Assembly: GCA_029934265.1 (NCBI GenBank)
Contig: JAOZMN010000058.1
Location: 1-11,919, forward strand
Length of the DNA stretch: 11,919 bases
Source of the DNA: Bacteroidales bacterium
GTDB taxonomy: Bacteria > Bacteroidota > Bacteroidia > Bacteroidales > JAADGE01
Reading direction: 5' to 3'
Within the stretch, counting starts at the first letter, position 1. Each line of letters begins with the position of its first letter. Positions 7,035 through 11,919 of the stretch are shown here, one piece after another. Under the pieces are notes generated by a model. It was not told the origin of the DNA. It saw only the letters and a program-made list of their open reading frames with translations, and made no database searches. The translations under genes and the position numbers were made by a program.

Positions 7035-7042
7035 TAAATTTG
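7035..7042 (+). promoter_or_regulatory. Candidate -7 element for the ROK-EamA-xerD cluster
   Basis: TAAATTTG at 7035-7042 is an exact TAnnTTTG match, 36 bp before the ATG at 7078. No TTTG lies at the usual -33 distance (TTC at 7012-7014 is the nearest). The 99-bp gap after the T9SS client gene holds no convincing terminator hairpin. Confidence 0.38.
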
Positions 7043-7077
7043 TCAAGAAAAAAAGAATTGAGGACTACGACTAAAAA

Positions 7078-8052
7078 ATGCAGAAAAATTTGACTATGGC
7101 TACTTACATAATAGGAATCGACATAGGAGGAACAAGCACAAAATGGGGAATTGTATCACAAACCGGAGAATTATTATATAAATCATTTTTAGAAACAAGC
7201 GGATATAAAAATTTTAAATCTTATGTGTCAGCAGTTTCCGAACAAATTAAAAAATATATTACAGAAAATAAAATAACCGATATTTCAGGAATAGGCATCG
7301 GAGCACCCAACGGAAATTATCATACAGGAAATATCGAATACGCCGCTAATTTAGACCAAAAAGGAATTTTACCGGTTTCAAAACTTTTTGAAGAAGAATT
7401 TAACTTACCTGTAAAACTCACCAACGATGCAAACGCCGCCGCAATAGGCGAAAAAGTATTCGGAAATGCAAAACAGATGCAAAATTTTGTTTTGCTTACG
7501 CTTGGCACAGGATTAGGAAGCGGAATTTTTGTCGAAGGAAAATTACTTTACGGAAAAACCGGAATGGCGGGAGAACTCGGACACATTACTGTAAATCCCG
7601 ACGGCAGACAATGTTCTTGCGGAAAAATCGGTTGTCTCGAAGAATACGTATCGGCAAAAGGAATTGTACAAAATGTAAATTATATTTTAACTTTGCCGGA
7701 AAATGAAAATTTAAAAAGTCCGCTTAAAGATATGAAGCAGGAAAATATAACTCCTAAACTTATTTCAGAACTTGCCGGAAAAAACGACCCTGTTGCATAT
7801 AAAACATTAGAATATACAGGTAAAATTCTCGGAATTGCAATAGCAGATATTTATTCTATTTTCAGTCCGGAAGCAGTTTTTCTTGCCGGAGGAATTTCAA
7901 AAGCCGAACAACCTTTTATGAAAAACGTAAAAAAATATGCAGAAAAATATTCATTGAAAATTCATAAAAATAATATTAAAATATTAAAGTCCGGATTAGA
8001 AAATTCACCGGTCGGGATACTTGGTGCGGCAGCATTGATTATTAACGGATAA
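7078..8052 (+). CDS. ROK-family sugar kinase (probable glucokinase)
   Basis: The protein likely phosphorylates a hexose such as glucose with ATP in the cytoplasm. Signature parts are the first phosphate loop DIGGTSTKWG (15-24), the catalytic aspartate D117 in NDANAAAIGE, the second phosphate motif GTGLGSG (143-149), ELGH (166-169), and the ROK zinc site with H169, C179, C181 and C186 in CSCGKIGCLE. LAGGIS (269-274) is the adenosine-binding segment. The length (324) is normal for the family. Two starts are possible. The ATG at 7078 is preceded by an A-rich run (ctaaaaa), whereas the ATG at 7096 gives MATYIIGIDIGGT, the more typical ROK N-terminus. ROK members also act on fructose, allose or N-acetylglucosamine, and the motifs do not settle the sugar. 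The gene stands 26 bp before the EamA permease, whose substrate is unknown, so a shared pathway cannot be claimed. Confidence 0.9.
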   Translation: MQKNLTMATYIIGIDIGGTSTKWGIVSQTGELLYKSFLETSGYKNFKSYVSAVSEQIKKYITENKITDISGIGIGAPNGNYHTGNIEYAANLDQKGILPVSKLFEEEFNLPVKLTNDANAAAIGEKVFGNAKQMQNFVLLTLGTGLGSGIFVEGKLLYGKTGMAGELGHITVNPDGRQCSCGKIGCLEEYVSAKGIVQNVNYILTLPENENLKSPLKDMKQENITPKLISELAGKNDPVAYKTLEYTGKILGIAIADIYSIFSPEAVFLAGGISKAEQPFMKNVKKYAEKYSLKIHKNNIKILKSGLENSPVGILGAAALIING

Positions 8053-8078
8053 ATGCAAAAAAAATTTAAAACTACAAT

Positions 8079-8984
8079 TTGAAATCAGATAAATTTTTAC
8101 GTAAACCTTTTTGGCAATGGACAATGTTGCTTTTTATCGCTTTCCTTTGGGGAAGTTCTTTTATTTTAATGAAACACGGACTTGAAACATTTAGTTTTGA
8201 GCAAGTTGCATCAATGAGAATGTTTTTTGCGTTCATATTTTTTCTTCCTTTTATTATAAAAAAAATAAAAAAATACCCGATAAAAAAAACATGGTCGTTT
8301 ATCATTGTCGGATTTGTCGGAAATTATATGCCCGGACTTTTATACACAAGTGCCCAAACGCATATTGACAGCTCATTAGCCGGAGTTTTAAATTCTCTCG
8401 TACCGGTTTTCACACTAATAATAGGACTTATTTTGTATAAAGTTTCTTTTGAAAGAAGTAAAATTTGGGGTATAGCTATTGGACTTGTCGGAGCAATGGC
8501 ACTGATTTTAGGACAAAGCAGTTCGGCAGAAAACAGTAATCCGCTTTATGCCGGGCTTGTAATAGTTGCAACAATCGGATATGCAATAAGCATCAACGAA
8601 ACAAAATTTAAACTGAAAGACGTAGATGCCTTATCAGTAACAGTTTATTCATTTTTGCTTGTCGGACCCGTTGCAGGAATACATCTGTTATTTTCCGATT
8701 ATACGGAAGCACTTAAAACACCTGATTTTTCATTAAATCTTTCATTAATAGTAGCTCTCGCATTTTTCAGTACATTTGTTGCAGTTTCCATATTTAATGT
8801 ACTTATCAAATATACAGATACTTTATTCAGCTCTGCGGTAACTTATGTAATTCCTGTATTTGCACTCGGCTGGGGATTTATGGACGGAGAAATATTTTCG
8901 ATAATCCAAATAATCGGAACAGTAATTATTTTACTTGGAATTTCGCTTATAAATAAGAAAAAAAATGAAAAAAAACAAAATTGA
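8079..8984 (+). CDS. EamA/DMT-superfamily permease, 10 membrane helices
   Basis: This 301-residue inner-membrane protein has two EamA repeats and about ten hydrophobic helices. Helix 1 holds the family motif LFIAFLWGSSFILMK, and the second repeat starts near NPLYAGLVIVATIGYA. The C-terminus is Lys-rich and cytoplasmic (NKKKNEKKQN). The family exports or imports amino acids, nucleosides or other small metabolites; the substrate cannot be predicted. The start is the TTG at 8079, the only start codon between the in-frame stop at 8067 and the ATG at 8124. Starting at 8124 would remove the KPFWQW segment that usually precedes helix 1 in Bacteroidota homologues, so TTG is preferred, though unusual in this phylum. 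The ORF follows the ROK gene by 26 bp, and its last 20 bp overlap xerD, implying translational coupling. Confidence 0.88.
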   Translation: MKSDKFLRKPFWQWTMLLFIAFLWGSSFILMKHGLETFSFEQVASMRMFFAFIFFLPFIIKKIKKYPIKKTWSFIIVGFVGNYMPGLLYTSAQTHIDSSLAGVLNSLVPVFTLIIGLILYKVSFERSKIWGIAIGLVGAMALILGQSSSAENSNPLYAGLVIVATIGYAISINETKFKLKDVDALSVTVYSFLLVGPVAGIHLLFSDYTEALKTPDFSLNLSLIVALAFFSTFVAVSIFNVLIKYTDTLFSSAVTYVIPVFALGWGFMDGEIFSIIQIIGTVIILLGISLINKKKNEKKQN

Positions 8985-9975
8985 AAATCAAGCCAAAGAA
9001 GAAAATCAAGAAAATGAAATCGAAAAAGAAAAACGAGAAAAAGAACTTAAAGAGCATTGGGATAAGAAGATAAAAGAATTTTCTTATTTTTTGAAACTCC
9101 AAAAATCTTTATCCGAAAATTCCGTTCAAGCATACATCGGCGACGTTTTAAAATTATCGAATTTTGCGAAAACAGAAGTCGAAAATATCACACGAAAGAT
9201 ACTTGAAGAATTTGTTGCCAAACTTCCCGAACTTGGTTTCAGCACAAGCTCACAAGCACGCATAATTTCCGGCATAAAATCATTTTATAATTTTATGCTT
9301 CTCGAAGAATACATAAAAGAAGACCCTGCATCATTACTCGAAGCTCCAAAAATAAGAAAAAAATTACCGGAAGTCCTTTCTGTGGAAGAAATAGATTTAC
9401 TTCAATCCCAAATAAACCTCAGCAAACCCGAAGGACACAGAAATAAAGCAATAATCGAAACCATGTACAGTTGCGGATTACGAGTTTCAGAACTTACGTC
9501 GATAAAAATATCCAATTTGTATTTTGAAGAAAAATATATCAGAATTGAAGGCAAAGGAAGCAAAGAAAGACTCGTTCCGATAGGTGAAAAAGCAATAGCA
9601 GAAATAGAATATTATATGAATAATTATCGGAACACGCTTAAAATAAAAGAAGAATTTGAAGATATACTTTTTTTGAACCGAAGAGGAAAACAACTTACAA
9701 GAATAATGATTTTTACAATCGTAAAAAAATTGGCGGAAAAAGCCGAAATCAAAAAAAATATAAGTCCTCATACTTTCCGACATTCCTTTGCCACTCACTT
9801 GGTAGAAGGCGGTGCCGATTTACGTGCCGTCCAACAAATGCTCGGACACGAATCAATAATAACCACCGAAATTTATACTCATCTCGACAAAGAATTTTTA
9901 AGACAAGTGGTTAGCGATTTTCACCCGAGAAGTAAAATAAATCAACAAAAAAAAGAATCCGAAATTAACAAATAG
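8965..9975 (+). CDS. xerD: Tyrosine recombinase XerD
   Basis: XerD with XerC resolves chromosome dimers at dif during cell division. The SAM-like core-binding domain spans about 35-118 (IKEFSYFLKLQKSLSENSV) and the catalytic domain about 135-318. All catalytic residues are visible: R173 in CGLRVSEL, K197 in GKGSKER, H269 and R272 in PHTFRHSFATH, H295 in LGHES and the nucleophile Y304 in TEIYTHLD. The ending FLRQVVSDFHPR and the TTEIYTHLD context favour XerD over XerC. The first 30 or so residues are an additional Lys/Glu-rich, probably helical tail (EKEKREKELKEH) absent from the roughly 298-residue E. coli protein. No later Met exists before the core domain, so the tail appears genuine unless a non-ATG start is used. 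The start overlaps the EamA gene by 20 bp. As a housekeeping recombinase it is not evidence of an integrated element. Confidence 0.93.
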   Translation: MKKNKIENQAKEENQENEIEKEKREKELKEHWDKKIKEFSYFLKLQKSLSENSVQAYIGDVLKLSNFAKTEVENITRKILEEFVAKLPELGFSTSSQARIISGIKSFYNFMLLEEYIKEDPASLLEAPKIRKKLPEVLSVEEIDLLQSQINLSKPEGHRNKAIIETMYSCGLRVSELTSIKISNLYFEEKYIRIEGKGSKERLVPIGEKAIAEIEYYMNNYRNTLKIKEEFEDILFLNRRGKQLTRIMIFTIVKKLAEKAEIKKNISPHTFRHSFATHLVEGGADLRAVQQMLGHESIITTEIYTHLDKEFLRQVVSDFHPRSKINQQKKESEINK

Positions 9976-10115
9976 AATCTTAACCCCTTTGTTATAAGCA
10001 CTTTAACTATAAGGTATTTGTTATCAAATTTTAACTTTTTCAATATATAAACTAAGTATCCTTACAAAAGTTTTCACATATTTACTTTTTTATATCCGGC
10101 TGTTAAAAAAAATAT

Positions 10116-10123
10116 TAACTTTG
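10116..10123 (+). promoter_or_regulatory. Promoter -7 element for clpC
   Basis: TAACTTTG at 10116-10123, in the context aatatTAACTTTGtaaa, is an exact TAnnTTTG match and resembles the commonest Bacteroidota housekeeping promoter form. Transcription near 10130 would produce a leader of about 170 nt before the clpC ATG. No clean TTTG -33 element is present. Confidence 0.55.
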
Positions 10124-10161
10124 TAAATTATTTGTAGATTTTTTCAAATTAAGGCTGAAAA

Positions 10162-10197
10162 AATAGACATTCGTTATTTTTAGAATGTTAGACTATT
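10162..10197 (+). other. Leader hairpin upstream of clpC
   Basis: ACATTC (10167-10172) pairs with GAATGT (10183-10188) around a 10-nt AT-rich loop. AATAG (10162-10166) pairs with CTATT (10193-10197) across a four-base TAGA bulge, giving an 11-bp interrupted stem inside the predicted clpC leader. Its function is unknown. Confidence 0.35.
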
Positions 10198-10300
10198 GAA
10201 GGTTAATTATAAGCCACGAAAACTCAAAAATATAGCGAACGAAAACATTAAAACGGACGAAGGTCTGAAATAAAAAAATATTAAATTCACAATTAAAAAT

Positions 10301-11919
10301 ATGGACAATAAATATCCGAAATCAATAGTTAAAATATTATCATACAGTAGAGAAGAGGCTATCAGACTGGGGAATAATTACATAGGAAACGACCATTTAT
10401 TTTTGGGAGTTCTTCGTGAAGGAAGTTCCGTTATCCTTAAAGCAATTCAAAATTTGGGTTTCGACCTTGCTATACTTAAAAAATCAGTTGAGGGGAAATT
10501 GAGAACATCAGAGATAATTACAGAAAGTGAAGCCGAAAACATACCGCTGATAAAAACAGTCGAACGCTCACTGAAATTATTATTTCTTGAAGCTAAATCA
10601 TTAAAAGACAAAACAATATTGCCCGACCACCTTATACTTGCAATAATAAAAGAAGGCTCATGTGAAATTGCCGGTATTCTTAAAGAAAATAGTGTCGATT
10701 ATCCACTGTTAAAAGAAACATATAAAAAATTACCGGTTTCGAGAGGAAATACTCTCGAAGACGATGATGAAGATTACGATGAGGATGACGAATTTTTTGA
10801 AAACAGAAAAAAATCGAAAAAAAAATCCGGTAAAAAGAAAGAAAATGAAACACCGGTTCTTGATAATTTCGGAATAGATTTAACAGAAGCCGCAATCAAA
10901 GGCAGGCTCGACTCGATAGTCGGCAGAGATGTCGAAATTGAAAGACTTGTACAAATATTAAGCAGAAGAAAAAAGAACAATCCTATACTTATCGGAGAAC
11001 CCGGAGTAGGTAAATCCGCTATTGCGGAAGGACTTGCTCTTCGTATTGTAAATAATCAAGTATCAAGAGTTCTTCACAATAAAAGAATTGTTACTCTTGA
11101 TGTCGGTGCATTAGTGGCAGGAACAAAATATCGAGGTCAGTTCGAGGAACGAATGAAAGCAATAATAAACGAACTTACTAATAATAAAGACGTAATTTTA
11201 TTTATTGATGAAATTCATACAATAATCGGTGCAGGCGGTGCAGGCGGAACTCTTGATGCGTCAAATATGCTCAAACCCGCACTTGCACGAGGCGAACTTC
11301 AATGTATAGGAGCAACAACTCTCGATGAATATCGTCAGCATATCGAAAAAGACGGGGCACTGGAAAGACGCTTCCAAAAAATCATCGTAGAACCCACTTC
11401 GCCGGAGGAAACCGTAAGTATTCTTCACAATATAAAAGAACGCTATGAAGACCATCACAATGTAATTTATACGGACGACGCACTCGACTCTTGTGTCTCA
11501 CTTACAAACAGATACATAAGCGACAGACATCTACCGGATAAAGCAATAGACGCATTAGACGAAGCAGGAGCAAGAGTTCACGTATCTCGAATAAATGTCC
11601 CTGAAGAAATTGAAGACATTGAAGAAAAAATTAAAAATATAAATGTCGAAAAAGTAAAAGCTGCCGATACGCATCATTACGAAGTAGCTGCAAAATTGAG
11701 AGATGAAGAACGTATTTTAAGAGAAAATCTTGAAAAAGTAAAAAAAGAATGGAACGATAAGTTAGTAACAAACAGAGAAAAAGTAAGCGAAGAAGATGTT
11801 GCGGAAGTTATCGCAATGATGACAGGCGTACCGGTGCAAAGAATAGCACAAGCCGAAGGTGCAAGACTGAAAAATATGAAACCGGAATTGCAATCAAAAG
11901 TTATCGGACAAGATAATGA
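10301..11919 (+). CDS. clpC: ClpC-type AAA+ unfoldase, 3' end cut by window edge
   Basis: The frame is open from the ATG at 10301 to the end, 539 complete codons of a family usually around 840 long. ClpC unfolds substrates and feeds them to the ClpP protease. Visible parts are the double Clp-N repeat (about 1-145; SYSREEAIRLGNNYIGNDH and a matching second half with LPDHLIL) and a charged linker at 153-183 (EDDDEDYDEDDE followed by a Lys run). AAA+ module 1 follows, with Walker A GEPGVGKS (232-239), Walker B VILFIDE (298-304) and arginines R356/R357 in ALERRF. Next is a coiled-coil segment with the UVR-like pattern HHYEVAAKLRDEERIL, typical of ClpC rather than ClpB. The D2 leader MTGVPVQRIAQAE and the start of KVIGQD close the window. 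The second AAA+ module and the ClpP-binding loop lie outside. The ATG follows an A-rich leader (aattaaaaat). The gene has its own promoter candidate at 10116. Confidence 0.93.
   Translation, partial: MDNKYPKSIVKILSYSREEAIRLGNNYIGNDHLFLGVLREGSSVILKAIQNLGFDLAILKKSVEGKLRTSEIITESEAENIPLIKTVERSLKLLFLEAKSLKDKTILPDHLILAIIKEGSCEIAGILKENSVDYPLLKETYKKLPVSRGNTLEDDDEDYDEDDEFFENRKKSKKKSGKKKENETPVLDNFGIDLTEAAIKGRLDSIVGRDVEIERLVQILSRRKKNNPILIGEPGVGKSAIAEGLALRIVNNQVSRVLHNKRIVTLDVGALVAGTKYRGQFEERMKAIINELTNNKDVILFIDEIHTIIGAGGAGGTLDASNMLKPALARGELQCIGATTLDEYRQHIEKDGALERRFQKIIVEPTSPEETVSILHNIKERYEDHHNVIYTDDALDSCVSLTNRYISDRHLPDKAIDALDEAGARVHVSRINVPEEIEDIEEKIKNINVEKVKAADTHHYEVAAKLRDEERILRENLEKVKKEWNDKLVTNREKVSEEDVAEVIAMMTGVPVQRIAQAEGARLKNMKPELQSKVIGQDN

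Larger units (their letters stand above)
9976..10300 (+). other. Non-coding region between xerD and clpC
   Basis: This 325-bp AT-rich stretch contains no convincing ORF on either strand and no tRNA-like fold. What can be seen is the -7 element at 10116-10123, a leader hairpin at 10162-10197, and only a weak interrupted 4+4-bp CCTT...TATA / TATAAGG pairing after the xerD stop (about 9990-10015), which is not a persuasive terminator. No CIRCE-type or CtsR-type operator was recognised ahead of clpC. Confidence 0.6.

Noticed and set aside
6854..7093. 79-residue ORF bridging the T9SS gene end and the ROK start
   Set aside because: Its first half overlaps the T9SS sorting domain out of frame and the rest is low-complexity Lys-rich translation of AT-rich DNA.
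8965..9975. Tyrosine recombinase as sign of an integrated mobile element
   Set aside because: The motifs match housekeeping XerD, and no attachment-site repeats, tRNA or phage genes accompany it.

Overview
The window comes from an AT-rich genome of the phylum Bacteroidota, most likely class Bacteroidia or a relative. Five signs point there: a secretion signal and C-terminal domain of the type IX secretion system (T9SS type B sorting domain), the DUF1599 / BT_3928-like DoxX gene pair, a Bacteroides-like tryptophanase, A-rich rather than Shine-Dalgarno leaders, and several exact matches to the Bacteroidota -7 promoter element TAnnTTTG. The genus cannot be named from this sequence alone.

Left part (1-4302), all genes on the minus strand. 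Read in transcription order these are tryptophanase (tnaA, 4302-2923), a GluR0-like receptor channel (2720-1608; substrate-binding domain split by a K+-type pore), a duplicated-DUF1599 protein (1456-923) and a BT_3928-type DoxX membrane protein (888 to beyond the left edge). In Bacteroides the last pair usually precedes tpiA, which would lie just outside the window. Between the channel gene and DUF1599 sits a striking pair of palindromic arms that flank a TAnnTTTG element.

The 4303-4536 gap is divergent. It holds TATTTTTG elements facing both ways, a short inverted repeat between them, and a 13-bp stem with a competing inner hairpin upstream of the plus-strand gene.

Right part (4537-11919), all genes on the plus strand. 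First comes a secreted 813-residue T9SS client with a beta-propeller-like N-terminus, a PKD domain, four 70-residue Cys/Trp Ig-like repeats and a type B sorting domain. A compact cluster follows: ROK sugar kinase, EamA (DMT) permease and the XerD recombinase, with the last two overlapping by 20 bp. After a 325-bp non-coding stretch with a clear -7 element and a leader hairpin, clpC begins and runs off the right edge, with the N domain and first AAA+ module visible.

No mobile element, CRISPR array, rRNA or tRNA gene was seen. Most genes are ordinary chromosomal Bacteroidota genes. The items most worth a second look are the glutamate-receptor-like channel, the paired palindromes at 1489-1569, the structured divergent region at 4351-4507 and the periodic repeat array in the T9SS client.
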